From Citrobacter freundii (GTDB lineage Bacteria; Pseudomonadota; Gammaproteobacteria; Enterobacterales; Enterobacteriaceae), in NCBI RefSeq assembly GCF_029717145.1, contig NZ_CP099222.1, positions 1,426,001 to 1,490,000 on the forward strand: a stretch of 64,000 nt of DNA, given 5' to 3'. Every line of letters starts with the position of its first letter. The stretch's first letter is position 1. Positions 48,055 to 59,340 of the stretch are shown piece by piece. The notes beneath the pieces are model-generated. The model saw nothing but the letters and a program-made list of their open reading frames with translations. It was not told the origin of the DNA and did not search any database. Both the position numbers and the translations under genes were made by a program.

Positions 48055-48609
48055 GTGATGAAGCTGATGTTCGCATCGGACATTCATGGGTCGTTGCCAG
48101 CCACGGAGCGCGTACTTGAACTGTTTGCCCAAAGCGGGGCGCGATGGCTGGTGATATTGGGTGATATTTTAAACCACGGACCGCGTAATGCGCTGCCACA
48201 AGGTTATGCACCTGCGCAGGTTGCTGACCGCTTGAACGCGCTGGCGTCACGTATTATTGCGGTACGCGGTAATTGCGATAGCGAAGTGGATCAGATGCTC
48301 CTGCATTTTCCAATAACTGCGCCATGGCAGCAGGTTCTGATGGATAATCAGCGGCTCTTTTTGACGCATGGGCATCTTTATGGCCCGGAAAACCTCCCGG
48401 CGCTGAATGCGGGTGATGTGCTGATTTATGGGCATACGCATCTGCCGGTTGCCGAGAAGCGTGGTGATATTTACCACTTTAACCCCGGCTCGGTCAGTAT
48501 TCCGAAAGGGGGTTTTACGGCAAGTTACGGGATTCTGGATGATAATGTTCTCAGCGTAATGGCACTCAATGATCAAAGTATCATTGCGCAGATCGAGATT
48601 AATCCGTAA
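48055..48609 (+). CDS. yfcE: Metallo-phosphodiesterase YfcE
   Basis: A 184-residue calcineurin-like phosphodiesterase. The metal ligands are visible in order: ASDIHGS (Asp, His), GDILNHGPR, RGNCDSEVD, LTHGH and YGHTHLPV. E. coli YfcE hydrolyses phosphodiester model substrates with Mn2+; the natural substrate is unknown. The start is either GTG 48055 (giving MMKLMF, the usual length) or ATG 48058; GAGGGG lies just before. Confidence 0.94.
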   Translation: MMKLMFASDIHGSLPATERVLELFAQSGARWLVILGDILNHGPRNALPQGYAPAQVADRLNALASRIIAVRGNCDSEVDQMLLHFPITAPWQQVLMDNQRLFLTHGHLYGPENLPALNAGDVLIYGHTHLPVAEKRGDIYHFNPGSVSIPKGGFTASYGILDDNVLSVMALNDQSIIAQIEINP

Positions 48610-48665
48610 GTTACCCCACAAACGTAAACGCGCCGTAAGAGCGCTAGAAAAAAGAAGGTTTCCTG

Positions 48666-49220
48666 ATGGTGGAACAGCATCGTTTGGCAAGTACGGAATG
48701 GGTGGATATTGTGAATGAAGACAATGAAGTCATCGCACAGTCCAGCCGTGAACAAATGCGGGCGCAGCGCTTACGTCATCGCGCAACGTATATCGTCGTG
48801 CATGATGGTATGGGCAAAATTCTGGTTCAGCGTCGTACCGAGACAAAAGATTTTTTGCCCGGCATGCTGGATGCTACCGCGGGTGGTGTTGTTCAGGCTG
48901 ATGAGCAAATGCTTGAATCTGCCCGCCGTGAAGCGGAAGAAGAGTTGGGTATTGCAGGCGTACCGTTTGCTGAACACGGTCAGTTTTATTTTGAGGACCA
49001 ACACTGTCGCGTATGGGGAGGGCTGTTTAGCTGCGTATCCCACGGGCCGTTCGCGCTGCAGGAAGAAGAAATTAGCGAAGTCTGCTGGCTAACGCCGGAA
49101 GAAATTACCGCGCGCTGTGATGAGTTCACACCGGACTCGCTGAAAGCGCTGGCGCTGTGGATGACCCGCAACGCCAAGAATGAAGGGGCGAAAGCCGAAA
49201 AACAGGAAGAGGCGGAGTAA
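48666..49220 (+). CDS. yfcD: Nudix hydrolase YfcD
   Basis: A 184-residue Nudix protein. The Nudix box follows the GX5EX7REUXEEXGU pattern in [20 protein letters not shown] and EELGI near residue 75-97. An N-terminal extension begins [20 protein letters not shown]. The family removes the nucleoside phosphate linkage from damaged or signalling nucleotides; the substrate is not known. It follows yfcE by 56 bases on the same strand. Confidence 0.93.
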   Translation: MVEQHRLASTEWVDIVNEDNEVIAQSSREQMRAQRLRHRATYIVVHDGMGKILVQRRTETKDFLPGMLDATAGGVVQADEQMLESARREAEEELGIAGVPFAEHGQFYFEDQHCRVWGGLFSCVSHGPFALQEEEISEVCWLTPEEITARCDEFTPDSLKALALWMTRNAKNEGAKAEKQEEAE

Positions 49221-49224
49221 ACAC

Positions 49225-49294
49225 CGCTTATCCAGCCTACCCAGTAATGCAATCGGGTAGGCCGGGTGACACGCTTTGACATCGCCAACCGGCG
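49225..49294. repeat. REP-type palindrome between yfcD and yfcC
   Basis: Facing units around CCTACCC ... GGGTAGGCCGGGTGACACG and CGCCAACCGGCGT, between two convergent genes. Confidence 0.65.
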
Positions 49295-49301
49295 TTGTGA
49301 A

Positions 49302-50822
49302 TTAGTGATACCCCATTATCTGCGCACCAATCACCACCACGCTGGACATAATAAACAGCAGGCCCAGCAGTGTGGCACCTACCTTCAGCCAGTTACGGAA
49401 GTCCACCCGGCAAACGCCTAACGTCGCCATTAATGATGCTGATGTTGGATAGATAATGTGGCTGAATCCGTCACCAAACTGGAAGGCCAGCACGGTCACC
49501 TGACGGTTTACGCCGACCAGATCGCCCAGAGGCGCTAACAGTGGCATAGTGAGCGCTGCCTGACCCGAACCGGAAGTGACGAAGAAATTAAATACCGCCT
49601 GGAACAGCAGCATAAACCACGCCGCAATGGCATTGTCCAGGCCGCTAATGCCGTTGGCAATGCTGTGCAGCAGGGTATTCAGCACACTCGCATCGCCTGC
49701 CTCACCATTACCAACCAGCAGTAATATCCCCTTGGCAAAACCGACCAGCAGGGCCGGGGCAATCATCATGCGTGCCCCCTCAGTGAATGAAGAAGCCATG
49801 ATGTTAACCGTCATTCCGTTGAGCCGGAAGACAACGCCGATAATGCCAATCACCAGACCCATAGTGAAAAACTGGCTGGCGATTTCAGGAATGAACCATG
49901 CGTTGACGATAACGCCCCAGACAACCCAGATCATTACTGCAGTGAGGACGATCAGTACCAGCCAGTCACCCAGCGTGAAGCGTCGCTCTACCACCTCGTC
50001 CTGCTGTTCGCGGAAAAAACGGTCTGATTCATGAACGCGGGATAGCAGGGGGTTTTTCTTGATGCGTGTTGCGTAGGCCAGCGTAAAAGTCAGGCCAATC
50101 ATTGTGGCAACGACCCACACCACGATACGCAAACCAGAGCCGGAGAGTACCGGAACGCCTGCAATGCCCTGTGCGACAACCACACAGAACGGGTTCATCC
50201 ATGAACTGGCAAAGCCGATTTGGGTGGCAATGTAGGTCACCAGCACGGTGGTAATACTGTCGTAACCTAAGCGCACCATGAGTGGGGCGATGATAATGGC
50301 AAAGGCGACCGCCTCTTCTCCCATACCAAAGACCGCGCCACCCAATGAGAAGAGGATAAACAGCACCGGGATGAACAAGACCTCGTTACCCCGGGTATGG
50401 CGGATGAGCGCCAGGATGCCGTTATCAATGGTTCCGGTGCGCATAACAATGCCAAACGCGCCGCCGATCACCAGCATAAACATAATGATGCCAACGGCAG
50501 TACCGAATTTAGAGCCGGAGGTTAACCCTTCGAACGGAAAATTCATCAGCCCGGGACTTTCATCGCCGGTGGTGAAAAATTTCACCCGGTGATACTGCTC
50601 TTCGCCGGCATCGTTGGTCAGAATGCGAAAAGAGTGGGGATCGACCACTTTACGGGTTTTGGTTTGCCCATCAACCTGGTACTGCACCTCTTGACTGTCG
50701 AACATGCCGACGGGAACAACCCAGGTGGCCAGGCTGGTTAAAATAGCGACGAAAAAAATAATCACCAGCGTATCGGGCATAGCCCATTTTTTCGCGGATT
50801 GTGATTCTGTAACTGCAGACAT
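49302..50822 (-). CDS. yfcC: Putative basic amino acid antiporter YfcC
   Basis: A 506-residue inner-membrane protein of the YfcC / arginine-ornithine antiporter-like (DUF3360-related, C4-dicarboxylate anaerobic carrier-type) family, with 12-13 predicted helices. A short basic N-terminus (QSAKKWAMPDTLVI) is followed by a helix and a periplasmic domain of about 60 residues. The substrate is not established. It is separated from pta by a terminator and a REP unit. Confidence 0.9.
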   Translation of the reverse strand: MSAVTESQSAKKWAMPDTLVIIFFVAILTSLATWVVPVGMFDSQEVQYQVDGQTKTRKVVDPHSFRILTNDAGEEQYHRVKFFTTGDESPGLMNFPFEGLTSGSKFGTAVGIIMFMLVIGGAFGIVMRTGTIDNGILALIRHTRGNEVLFIPVLFILFSLGGAVFGMGEEAVAFAIIIAPLMVRLGYDSITTVLVTYIATQIGFASSWMNPFCVVVAQGIAGVPVLSGSGLRIVVWVVATMIGLTFTLAYATRIKKNPLLSRVHESDRFFREQQDEVVERRFTLGDWLVLIVLTAVMIWVVWGVIVNAWFIPEIASQFFTMGLVIGIIGVVFRLNGMTVNIMASSFTEGARMMIAPALLVGFAKGILLLVGNGEAGDASVLNTLLHSIANGISGLDNAIAAWFMLLFQAVFNFFVTSGSGQAALTMPLLAPLGDLVGVNRQVTVLAFQFGDGFSHIIYPTSASLMATLGVCRVDFRNWLKVGATLLGLLFIMSSVVVIGAQIMGYH

Positions 50823-50940
50823 GACAGACTATCCCTGTTGCAAAGCAAAGAGACTAAGTATGAGAAGAGAAGAATAGTTATTCATTGATGCAGCGCAGCT
50901 AAGCAAAATTTTCAGAATTTGCGACTGCAATTGCGGAGAT

Positions 50941-50974
50941 AAAAAAGCCGGAAATATCAGCTATTTCCGGCTTT
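50941..50974 (-). terminator. Terminator after pta
   Basis: Read on the minus strand, stem AAGCCGGAAAT (complement at 50963-50973) pairs with 50945-50955 and is followed by TTTTTT (complement of 50941-50946). It ends the ackA-pta transcript. Confidence 0.85.
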
Positions 50975-50989
50975 CATGAGCATGATATG

Positions 50990-51025
50990 TAGGCCGGATA
51001 AGGCGCTTAGCGCCACTATCCGACA
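50990..51025. repeat. REP element after pta
   Basis: Single REP-like palindrome TAGGCCGGATAAGGCG ... CGCCACTATCCGACA between the pta stop and its terminator. Confidence 0.8.
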
Positions 51026-51036
51026 CACGCAGCAAA

Positions 51037-53181
51037 TTACTGCTGTTGCTGGGAAGACTGGATCGCGGTCAGTGCGATGGTGTAGACGATATCGTCTACC
51101 AGCGCGCCACGAGACAGATCGTTCACCGGCTTGCGCATACCCTGCAGCATCGGCCCGATGGAGATCAGGTCGGCAGAACGCTGTACCGCTTTGTAGGTGG
51201 TGTTACCGGTGTTCAGATCCGGGAAGATGAACACGGTAGCGCGACCTGCAACCGGAGAGTTCGGCGCTTTAGATTTCGCAACGTCAGCCATAACAGCGGC
51301 GTCGTACTGCAGCGGACCGTCGATCATCAGGTCTGGACGTTTTTCCTGAGCCAGACGTGTTGCTTCGCGGACTTTCTCAACGTCGCTACCTGCACCAGAG
51401 GTGCCGGTAGAGTAGGAGAGCATCGCTACGCGAGGTTCAATACCGAAGGCCGTTGCGGAGTCTGCGGACTGGATGGCGATTTCTGCCAGCTGTTCTGCAG
51501 TCGGATCCGGGTTGATCGCGCAGTCGCCGTAAACGTAAACCTGATCCGGCAGCAGCATGAAGAACACAGAAGACACCAGAGAGCTGCCCGGTGCAGTTTT
51601 GATCAGCTGCAGCGGTGGGCGAATGGTGTTTGCGGTGGTGTGAACAGCACCGGAAACCAGGCCGTCAACGTCGTCCTGCTCCAGCATCAGGGTACCGAGA
51701 ACCACGTTGTCTTCCAGCTGTTCGCGGGCAACGGTTTCAGTCATACCTTTGTTTTTACGCAGTTCGACCAGGCGGGCCACGTAGCTTTCGCGAACCACAT
51801 CCGGGTCAACGATTTCTACGCCTGCGCCCAGTTCAACGCCCTGAGACGCTGCAACACGGGTGATTTCATCCGGGTTACCCAGCAGTACGCAGGTCGCGAT
51901 ACCACGTTCAGCACAGATAGCTGCCGCTTTAACAGTACGCGGTTCGTCGCCTTCTGGCAGAACTACGCGTTTGCCTGCTTTACGCGCCAGCTCGGTCAGC
52001 TGGTAGCGGAACGCTGGCGGAGACAGACGACGGCTGCGCTCAGAGGTCGCAGTCAGGGATTCAACCCAGTCAGCGTTGATGTAGTTAGCAACGTATTCCT
52101 GAACTTTCTCGATGCGCTCGTGATCGTCAACCGGGACTTCCAGGTTGAAGCTCTGCAGGCTCAGGGAGGTCTGCCAGGTGTTGGTGTTTACCATGAATAC
52201 CGGCAGGCCGGTTTCGAATGCACGTTCGCACAGTTTTGTAATGCGCGCGTCCATTTCGTAACCGCCAGTCAGCAGCAGAGCACCGATTTCTACGCCGTTC
52301 ATTGCCGCCAGGCATGCTGCAACCAGCACGTCAGGACGATCGGCAGAGGTCACCAGCAGAGAACCGGCACGGAAATGCTCGAGCATGTGCGGAATGCTGC
52401 GTGCGCAGAAAGTCACAGACTTCACGCGACGGGTATTGATATCGCCTTCGTTAACGATGGTGGCGTTCAGGTGACGCGCCATATCGATTGCACGAGTGGC
52501 GATCAGATCAAAGCTCCACGGCACCGCGCCCAGAACCGGCAGCGGGCTGGATTCTTGCAGTTTAGCCGGGTCAACTTTAACCACTTTCGCTTTGGAGGAG
52601 TCGTCAAAAATTTCGGACAGATCCGGGCGAGTACGGCCCTGCTCATCAACCGGTGCGTTCAGTTTGTTAACGATAACGCCGGTGATGTTGGTATTTTTAG
52701 CGCCGCCGAAGCTGCTGCGAGTCAGTTCAATACGCTCGTTCAGCTGTTCCGGGGTGTCAGTGCCCTGAGACATTACGAAGACGATTTCTGCATTCAGCGT
52801 TTTCGCAATTTCGTAGTTCAGAGACTGAGCGAACTGGTGCTTACGGGTTGGGACCAGGCCTTCAACCAGCACCACTTCAGCATTTTTGGTGTTCGCGTGG
52901 TAGTTTGCGATGATCTCTTCCATCAGCACATCTTTCTGATTGCTGGAGAGCAGAGACTCAACGTGGCTCATCTTCAGCGGCTCAGCGGCTGGCAGAGACG
53001 AGTTCGCACGGACAATCGCAGTAGTCTGGTCTGGCGCATCGCCACCGGCACGCGGTTGAGCGATCGGCTTAAAGACGCTCAGACTTACGCCTTTACGTTC
53101 CATTGCACGGATCACGCCAAGGCTGACGCTGGTCAGACCGACGCTGGTTCCGGTAGGGATCAGCATAATAATACGGGACAC
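51037..53181 (-). CDS. pta: Phosphate acetyltransferase Pta
   Basis: Interconverts acetyl-CoA and acetyl phosphate. The long class II form of 714 residues: an N-terminal P-loop-like BioD-related domain ([20 protein letters not shown]) of about 225 residues, a DRTGG regulatory domain (about 225-380) and the C-terminal catalytic domain (about 390-714, with [15 protein letters not shown] and [10 protein letters not shown]). It starts at GTG 53181, as in E. coli. It lies 75 bases downstream of ackA in the same operon. Confidence 0.97.
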   Translation of the reverse strand: MSRIIMLIPTGTSVGLTSVSLGVIRAMERKGVSLSVFKPIAQPRAGGDAPDQTTAIVRANSSLPAAEPLKMSHVESLLSSNQKDVLMEEIIANYHANTKNAEVVLVEGLVPTRKHQFAQSLNYEIAKTLNAEIVFVMSQGTDTPEQLNERIELTRSSFGGAKNTNITGVIVNKLNAPVDEQGRTRPDLSEIFDDSSKAKVVKVDPAKLQESSPLPVLGAVPWSFDLIATRAIDMARHLNATIVNEGDINTRRVKSVTFCARSIPHMLEHFRAGSLLVTSADRPDVLVAACLAAMNGVEIGALLLTGGYEMDARITKLCERAFETGLPVFMVNTNTWQTSLSLQSFNLEVPVDDHERIEKVQEYVANYINADWVESLTATSERSRRLSPPAFRYQLTELARKAGKRVVLPEGDEPRTVKAAAICAERGIATCVLLGNPDEITRVAASQGVELGAGVEIVDPDVVRESYVARLVELRKNKGMTETVAREQLEDNVVLGTLMLEQDDVDGLVSGAVHTTANTIRPPLQLIKTAPGSSLVSSVFFMLLPDQVYVYGDCAINPDPTAEQLAEIAIQSADSATAFGIEPRVAMLSYSTGTSGAGSDVEKVREATRLAQEKRPDLMIDGPLQYDAAVMADVAKSKAPNSPVAGRATVFIFPDLNTGNTTYKAVQRSADLISIGPMLQGMRKPVNDLSRGALVDDIVYTIALTAIQSSQQQQ

Positions 53182-53220
53182 GGTTTATCCTCTTTCGTTA
53201 CCGTCGATTTCGACGGGTTA

Positions 53221-53252
53221 CAAAACAGCACCGCCAGCTAGGCTGGCGGTGT
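53221..53252 (-). terminator. Hairpin between ackA and pta
   Basis: Arms ACCGCCAGC (53230-53238) and GCTGGCGGT (53242-53250) with a three-base loop lie 7 bases after the ackA stop; on the minus strand the stem is followed by GCTGTTTTG. It could be a partial terminator or an mRNA 3' stabiliser that sets the ackA:pta ratio. Confidence 0.65.
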
Positions 53253-53256
53253 GAAA

Positions 53257-54459
53257 TCAGGCAGTCAGACGGCTCGCGTCTTGCGCGATAACCAGTTCTT
53301 CGTTGGTTGGGATAACCACCGCAGGACGGGTACCTTCTTTGTTGATGAAACCAGATTTGCCGAAACGTGCGGCCAGGTTACGTTCGTGGTCAACGTCAAA
53401 GCCCAGAACGCCCAGTTTGCCCAGGGACAGTTCACGAACCATCGCGGCGTTTTCACCGATACCACCGGTGAAGACGACGGCGTCCAGACGACCGTCCATC
53501 AGTGCAGTGTAAGAACCGATGTATTTCGCCAGACGGTGACAGTAAACGTCCATTGCACGTTTAGCGTCTTCTTTGGTCTCGTAGTTGTCTTCAACATAGC
53601 GGCAGTCGCTGGTGACTTCGGTCAGGCCCAGCAGGCCAGACTCTTTGGTCAGCATTTTGTTGATTTGGTCAACGCTCATGCCCAGGGTGTCGTGCAGGTG
53701 GAAGATAATCGCCGGGTCGATGTCACCGGAACGCGTACCCATCACCAGACCTTCCAGCGGGGTCAGACCCATGGAGGTATCAACACATTTACCGTTACGG
53801 ATAGCAGACACAGAACCACCGTTGCCCAGGTGGCAAGTGATGATGTTCAGTTCATCAACCGGTTTGTTCAGCATTTTTGCCGCTTCTTGAGTGACGAAGA
53901 AGTGGCTGGTGCCGTGTGCGCCATAGCGACGAACACCGTGCTCTCTGTACAGGCTGTACGGCAGAGCGTAGAGGTAAGACTCTTCCGGCATAGTCTGATG
54001 GAACGCGGTGTCAAACACGGCTACGTTTTTGTCTTTCAGATTAGGGAAAGATTTCAGCGCTTCTGCAATACCGATCAGGTGAGCCGGGTTGTGCAGCGGT
54101 GCGAAAGAGGCAGAATCTTTGATGCCCTGAATAACGGAATCATCGATAACCACGGAGCTGGTATACTTCTCGCCGCCGTGTACGATACGGTGACCAATCG
54201 CAGTCAATTGCGCGGACAATTCCGGTTTTTGTGCCAGAATAGTGTTAACGATGAAGTTCAGCGCTTCACTGTGAGCGGCGCCTGCACCTAAAGCCGCTTC
54301 TTGTTTACCGCCGTCCATTTTCCACTTGATACGTGCTTCTGGAAGATGGAAACATTCGGCTAAACCAGAAAGGTATTCTTCACCGTTTACTGCATCGATG
54401 ATGGCAAATTTCAGTGAGGAGCTACCGCAGTTCAGAACCAGTACTAACTTACTCGACAT
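53257..54459 (-). CDS. ackA: Acetate kinase AckA
   Basis: Interconverts acetate plus ATP and acetyl phosphate plus ADP. The 400-residue protein carries the family signatures [15 protein letters not shown] at the start and [20 protein letters not shown] near residue 147, and the catalytic histidine region RYGAHGTSH near 180. ATG at 54459 follows AGGTACTTCC. With Pta it makes overflow acetate and the acetyl phosphate pool. Confidence 0.98.
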   Translation of the reverse strand: MSSKLVLVLNCGSSSLKFAIIDAVNGEEYLSGLAECFHLPEARIKWKMDGGKQEAALGAGAAHSEALNFIVNTILAQKPELSAQLTAIGHRIVHGGEKYTSSVVIDDSVIQGIKDSASFAPLHNPAHLIGIAEALKSFPNLKDKNVAVFDTAFHQTMPEESYLYALPYSLYREHGVRRYGAHGTSHFFVTQEAAKMLNKPVDELNIITCHLGNGGSVSAIRNGKCVDTSMGLTPLEGLVMGTRSGDIDPAIIFHLHDTLGMSVDQINKMLTKESGLLGLTEVTSDCRYVEDNYETKEDAKRAMDVYCHRLAKYIGSYTALMDGRLDAVVFTGGIGENAAMVRELSLGKLGVLGFDVDHERNLAARFGKSGFINKEGTRPAVVIPTNEELVIAQDASRLTA

Positions 54460-54799
54460 GGAAGTACCTATTTATGGATACGTGGCTAAAAAAACGTCAT
54501 GGAGTCAAAGAGCGTAGCGCATGATGACACCGACGTTTATGATTAACATCATGCGCCGTTGTCTTTTTGGGCATGATGGAATAAATACCTTTGAGTCTAT
54601 GTCATTTTGCGTATTTTTCAGCCAATGGCATACTGTATGCCAATTTGACGACTCAATGATTTTGGACTAAAGGCCTTACAGGCCGACACAGGATACCTGA
54701 TTGTGGGTATCGAAGACAAAATGTTTTGAACGATGTCCCTTGCAGTTGTTGTTTTGCACAAATTTTTTAAATTTTATATGTGAAGTTGAGGTAACCGCC
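54460..54799. promoter_or_regulatory. ackA-yfbV divergent intergenic region
   Basis: A 340-base gap holding the promoters of ackA (minus) and yfbV (plus). A TTGACT lies 5' of ackA on the minus strand near 54500. A perfect 17-bp palindrome at 54626-54642 (listed separately) is the most striking sequence. No small RNA or coding ORF is convincing here, and an open frame reaching back to 54701 is only the upstream extension of yfbV. Confidence 0.55.
54626..54642. promoter_or_regulatory. Palindrome upstream of ackA and yfbV
   Basis: TGGCATACTGTATGCCA has eight-base arms that are exact reverse complements around a single central T. This is operator-like (GntR/FCD-type sites have similar size), but the protein is unknown. 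Confidence 0.5.
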
Positions 54800-55255
54800 A
54801 TGTCGACACCGGATAATCGCTCCGTAAATTTTTTCAGTTTGTTTCGCCGGGGGCAGCACTACGCTAAGACGTGGCCGATGGAAAAGCGCCTGGCGCCCGT
54901 ATTTGTTGAGAATCGCGTAATCCGTATGACGCGTTACGCGACCCGTTTTATGCCGCCGATTGCCGTCTTTACCCTGTGCTGGCAAATCGCGCTGGGTGGG
55001 CAACTGGGACCGGCCGTAGCGACCGCGCTGTTTGCGCTCAGCCTGCCGATGCAGGGTATGTGGTGGTTAGGTAAACGTTCCGTTACGCCGTTGCCGCCCT
55101 CGATTCTCAACTGGTTTTATGAAGTCCGGGGTAAATTACAAGAGGCCGGCCAGGCACTAGCTCCGGTGGAAGGGAAGCCTGATTATCAAGCGCTAGCTGA
55201 CACGCTTAAGCGCGCCTTCAAACAACTGGATAAAACTTTTCTCGATGATTTGTAA
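54800..55255 (+). CDS. yfbV: UPF0208 membrane protein YfbV
   Basis: A 151-residue inner-membrane protein with two close helices ([16 protein letters not shown] and [19 protein letters not shown]) and cytoplasmic ends. E. coli YfbV is required, with MatP/Ter functions, for limiting Ter macrodomain constraints on the chromosome; the mechanism is unclear. ATG at 54800 ([15 protein letters not shown]) follows TTGAGGTAACCGCC; an in-frame ATG at 54701 is not supported. Divergent from ackA. Confidence 0.94.
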   Translation: MSTPDNRSVNFFSLFRRGQHYAKTWPMEKRLAPVFVENRVIRMTRYATRFMPPIAVFTLCWQIALGGQLGPAVATALFALSLPMQGMWWLGKRSVTPLPPSILNWFYEVRGKLQEAGQALAPVEGKPDYQALADTLKRAFKQLDKTFLDDL

Positions 55256-55279
55256 TTGACCCCTGATTACGCATATAAA

Positions 55280-55833
<554 letters not shown>

Positions 55834-55843
55834 GGGGGCGAGC

Positions 55844-56503
55844 GTGCAGTGCAAAGGTTTTCTGTTTGATCTGGATGGTACGCTGGTCGATTCCTTACCT
55901 GCGGTAGAACGTGCATGGTGCAACTGGGCCGATCGTTTTGGGCTTGACCACGATGAGGTGCTGGGCTTTATTCACGGTAAGCAGGCGATTACCTCCTTGC
56001 GACACTTTATGGTGGGTAAGTCAGAGGCAGATATTGCCGCAGAATTTACGCGCCTGGAGCAAATAGAGGCAACGGAGACCGCAGGCATCACCGCACTGCC
56101 AGGAGCGGTGGATTTACTCAATCACCTCAATAAAGCCGGGATCCCCTGGGCGATCGTCACGTCGGGATCCATGCCGGTGGCGCGGGCGCGCCATCGTGTT
56201 GCGGGTCTGCCTGCTCCGGAAGTGTTTGTCACTGCCGAGCGGGTAAAAAGAGGTAAGCCAGAGCCTGACGCCTATCTGTTAGGCGCGCAACTGCTGGGTC
56301 TTGCGCCGCGTGAATGTGCCGTTGTTGAGGATGCGCCAGCCGGGGTGCTCTCTGGTCTGGCGGCAGGGTGTCATGTCATCGCTGTGAACGCGCCGGCGGA
56401 TACGCCGCGTCTGGATGAGGTCGATTTTGCGCTGACCAGTCTGGAGCATATTTCCGTGACTAAACAACCCAACGGAAATGTGGTCGTTGTAAGAAATACC
56501 TGA
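55844..56503 (+). CDS. hxpA: HAD sugar-phosphate phosphatase YfbT (HxpA)
   Basis: A 219-residue haloacid-dehalogenase-family phosphatase of the beta-phosphoglucomutase-like group. Motif I FLFDLDGTLVDSLP near residue 8, motif II IVTSGSMPVARAR near 108, motif III RGKPEPDAYLLGAQ, motif IV VVEDAPAGVLSG. E. coli YfbT acts on hexose and pentitol phosphates. GTG at 55844 matches the E. coli N-terminus; the frame opens earlier at 55805 within the yfbU end. It is co-directional with yfbU. Confidence 0.93.
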   Translation: MQCKGFLFDLDGTLVDSLPAVERAWCNWADRFGLDHDEVLGFIHGKQAITSLRHFMVGKSEADIAAEFTRLEQIEATETAGITALPGAVDLLNHLNKAGIPWAIVTSGSMPVARARHRVAGLPAPEVFVTAERVKRGKPEPDAYLLGAQLLGLAPRECAVVEDAPAGVLSGLAAGCHVIAVNAPADTPRLDEVDFALTSLEHISVTKQPNGNVVVVRNT

Positions 56504-56511
56504 ACATGATT

Positions 56512-56537
56512 TAGCCCCAGATTGTTGGGGCTTTTTT
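56512..56537 (+). terminator. Terminator after yfbT
   Basis: Stem AGCCCCA (56513-56519) / TGGGGCT (56526-56532), loop GATTGT, followed by TTTTTT. Confidence 0.9.
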
Positions 56538-56580
56538 ATGGCAGAATCGGTCCATCCCTCTCATTTAACAAGGATATGTT

Positions 56581-58413
56581 GTGAACGGTGAATTGATCTG
56601 GGTTCTCTCATTGCTGGCAGTTGCCGTGGTCTTGTTTGCGACGGGCAGAGTGCGTATGGATGCGGTCGCTTTGCTGGTCATTATTGCTTTTGTTTTGAGT
56701 GGAACGCTGAGCATTTCTGAGGCCTTCTCCGGTTTCAGCGATCCTAACGTTATTTTGATAGCCGCTCTGTTTATTATTGGCGACGGCCTGGTGCGCACCG
56801 GGGTGGCGACCGTGATGGGGGCCTGGCTGGTGAAGGTCGCTGGCAGCAGCGAGGTTAAAATGCTGGTGCTGCTGATGATAACCGTCGCCGGACTCGGCGC
56901 GTTCATGAGTTCTACCGGCGTTGTCGCTATCTTTATCCCGGTTGTCTTAAGCGTCTCCATGCGCATGCAAACCTCACCTTCACGCTTGATGATGCCGCTC
57001 AGCTTTGCCGGATTGATCAGCGGCATGATGACGCTGGTGGCAACGCCGCCTAACCTGGTCGTCAACAGTGAACTCCTGCGCGAAGGGCTTAACGGTTTCA
57101 GCTTCTTTAGCGTGACGCCGCTGGGTCTGGTGGTGCTGGTGCTCGGCATTATTTATATGCTGCTGATGCGCTTTATGCTGAAGGGTGATGATGCCGGTCA
57201 GCAGGGCGATGTCTGGAAGCGCCGGACTTTTCGCGATTTGATCAAAGAATATCGCCTTACTGGACGTGCGCGCCGACTGGCTATTCGCCCCGGCTCACCG
57301 ATGATTGGTCAACGTCTGGACGATTTAAAACTGCGTGAACGCTACGGGGCGAACGTCATTGGCGTTGAGCGCTGGCGTCGTTTTCGCCGCGTCATTGTTG
57401 ACGTAAACGGTGTTTCTGAGTTTCGTGCCCGTGATGTTTTGTTGATCGATATGTCTTCAGCCGATGTCGACCTGCGCGAATTTTGTAGCGAGCAGTTGTT
57501 GGAGCCGATGGTGCTGCGCGGCGAATATTTCTCCGAGCAGGCGTTGGATGTGGGTATGGCGGAAATTTCGCTGATCCCGGAATCGGAATTGATCGGTAAA
57601 ACGGTGCGGGAGATTGGATTTCGTACCCGCTATGGACTTAACGTTGTCGGATTAAAGCGTGATGGCGCGGCGCTAGCCGGGGCGGTCGTCAATGAGCCGC
57701 TGCTGATGGGCGATATTATTCTGGTCGTGGGTAACTGGAAACTGATCACCGCGTTGGGGAAAAAGGGACGCGATTTTGTGGTGTTGAATATGCCCGTTGA
57801 GGTTAGTGAAGCGTCTCCGGCGCACAGCCAGGCACCGCATGCGATTTTCTGCCTGGTCCTGATGGTTGCCCTGATGCTGACCGATGAAATCCCCAATACG
57901 GTTGCTGCGATTATCGCCTGCCTGCTGATGGGGAAATTCCGCTGTATTGACGCAGAAAGTGCGTATAAAGCCATTCACTGGCCGAGCATTATTTTAATTG
58001 TCGGAATGATGCCTTTTGCGCTGGCCCTGCAAAAAACCGGTGGCGTCGATCTGGTAGTGAAAGGCCTGATGGACGTGGGTGGGGGATACGGGCCGTACAT
58101 GATGCTGGGCTGTCTGTTCGTACTGTGCGCCACCATCGGGTTATTTATTTCGAATACCGCGACGGCGGTGTTGATGGCGCCGATTGCACTGGCGGCAGCG
58201 AAGTCGATGGGCGTTTCACCGTATCCTTTTGCGATGGTCATTGCGATGGCGGCATCTGCAGCCTTTATGACGCCGGTATCGTCACCGGTTAACACGCTGG
58301 TACTGGGACCGGGTAACTACAGCTTCAGCGACTTCGTGAAGATTGGCGTGCCGTTTACACTGATTGTCATGGTGGTCTGTATTGTGATGATCCCGATGCT
58401 GTTTCCGTTCTAA
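56581..58413 (+). CDS. yfbS: DASS/ArsB-NhaD-type anion transporter YfbS
   Basis: A 610-residue inner-membrane protein: about twelve helices in two halves, split by two cytoplasmic RCK_C (TrkA-C) domains (about residues 215-300 and 310-395, with [20 protein letters not shown] and [20 protein letters not shown] as parallel repeats). The membrane region includes the loop pattern [16 protein letters not shown] and [19 protein letters not shown]. Likely a divalent anion:Na+ symporter; substrate unknown. GTG start at 56581. Confidence 0.93.
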   Translation: MNGELIWVLSLLAVAVVLFATGRVRMDAVALLVIIAFVLSGTLSISEAFSGFSDPNVILIAALFIIGDGLVRTGVATVMGAWLVKVAGSSEVKMLVLLMITVAGLGAFMSSTGVVAIFIPVVLSVSMRMQTSPSRLMMPLSFAGLISGMMTLVATPPNLVVNSELLREGLNGFSFFSVTPLGLVVLVLGIIYMLLMRFMLKGDDAGQQGDVWKRRTFRDLIKEYRLTGRARRLAIRPGSPMIGQRLDDLKLRERYGANVIGVERWRRFRRVIVDVNGVSEFRARDVLLIDMSSADVDLREFCSEQLLEPMVLRGEYFSEQALDVGMAEISLIPESELIGKTVREIGFRTRYGLNVVGLKRDGAALAGAVVNEPLLMGDIILVVGNWKLITALGKKGRDFVVLNMPVEVSEASPAHSQAPHAIFCLVLMVALMLTDEIPNTVAAIIACLLMGKFRCIDAESAYKAIHWPSIILIVGMMPFALALQKTGGVDLVVKGLMDVGGGYGPYMMLGCLFVLCATIGLFISNTATAVLMAPIALAAAKSMGVSPYPFAMVIAMAASAAFMTPVSSPVNTLVLGPGNYSFSDFVKIGVPFTLIVMVVCIVMIPMLFPF

Positions 58414-58440
58414 TGCTTCCCTGGTGTCGTTTCGCGGGTC

Positions 58441-58516
58441 TTGTAGGCCTGATAAGCGTAGCGCCATCAGGCATGATGCCGGATGGCGACGTAAACGTCT
58501 TATCCGGCCTACAAAG
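58441..58516. repeat. BIME between yfbS and yfbR
   Basis: Left unit TTGTAGGCCTGATAAGCG ... GCGCCATCAGGCAT and right unit GATGCCGGATGGCGAC ... TTATCCGGCCTACAA, between two convergent genes. Confidence 0.9.
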
Positions 58517-58533
58517 GCAACGTCGCCGCAAAT

Positions 58534-59133
58534 TTACAATGGCGAGTCCTGGCTAATTTCATCCAGCGAGAGATGGAAACTCGGTACAAATACGTCTAAA
58601 AAATAGTCCATCTCTTCACTGCGACGCGATTCCAGCGTTTTTTCCAGCCGCGTTTTCGCAAGCAGAAACTCATTATTTCCGGCTGAAAGTTCCTCAAGGC
58701 ACTTCAGATAGGCGCAAAGCGCATCGGCCTGTTTAACAATCGCGCGCTCTTCTTCGCTGCTGGCGTGTTCATCAATTAACGGCGCAAAAATATCGCGCAG
58801 TTCATCGGGTACCATGTCGACCAGTTTCTGCTGGGCAATTTTCTCAATGGCTTTATATTCCTGGGCGATTTGCGAGTTAAAGTATTTCACCGGGGTCGGG
58901 AGGTCACCGGTCAGCACTTCGGAGGCATCGTGGTACATCGCCAGCAGGGCAATGCGTTCCGCGTTAACCTGACCGCCGAACTTGCGGTTCTTGATTGCCG
59001 CCAGCGCATGCGCAACCATCGCGACTTGCAGACTGTGTTCAGATACGTTTTCGGTGCGCACGTTGCGCATCAGCGGCCAGCGGTTAATGAGTTTCAGACG
59101 GGAGAGGTGGGCAAAAAAATGGCTCTGCTTCAT
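58534..59133 (-). CDS. yfbR: 5'-deoxynucleotidase YfbR
   Basis: A 199-residue HD-domain phosphohydrolase that removes the 5' phosphate from deoxyribonucleoside monophosphates. Metal ligands are recognisable: His33 in [11 protein letters not shown], and the paired HD in [12 protein letters not shown] near residues 68-69, with the third aspartate in ADALCAYLK. It is convergent with yfbS and faces alaA's 3' side. Confidence 0.95.
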   Translation of the reverse strand: MKQSHFFAHLSRLKLINRWPLMRNVRTENVSEHSLQVAMVAHALAAIKNRKFGGQVNAERIALLAMYHDASEVLTGDLPTPVKYFNSQIAQEYKAIEKIAQQKLVDMVPDELRDIFAPLIDEHASSEEERAIVKQADALCAYLKCLEELSAGNNEFLLAKTRLEKTLESRRSEEMDYFLDVFVPSFHLSLDEISQDSPL

Positions 59134-59195
59134 AACGACCCTTATATGATGGCAACCTAAGAGTCATTTTGCGCAGAGAAGGCTGTCAGATGCAA

Positions 59196-59320
59196 ATACT
59201 CGTCATAATTCAAGTCGCATGCGCGTTGGCTTTCCTCATTCACCCCAGTCACTTACTTTTGTAAGCTTCTGGGGATTCATTGCGTAGCCGCCTTCCTGCA
59301 ACTCGAATTATTTAGAGTAT
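59196..59320 (-). repeat. Intergenic inverted-repeat element, copy 2
   Basis: 125 bp between yfbR and alaA, in the orientation opposite to copy 1 at 30344-30461. Its ends are imperfect inverted repeats: ATACTCGTCATAATTCAAGT on the left and, on the other strand, ATACTCTAAATAATTCGAGT on the right. The centre contains CACCCCAGTCACTTAC and GTAAGCTTCTGGGGATT, which also pair. It shares blocks such as CGCGTTGGCT and the GGGGATTCA segment with copy 1. No coding capacity. Confidence 0.75.
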
Positions 59321-59340
59321 TCCGGTTGCTGATTTTCGAC

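Noticed and set aside
51046-53241. 731-codon frame antisense to pta
   Set aside because: It is an antisense shadow of pta; composition is dominated by codon complementarity and there is no independent evidence for it.
53251-54291. 346-codon frame antisense to ackA
   Set aside because: Also a shadow of a highly biased gene with no domain or start signals.
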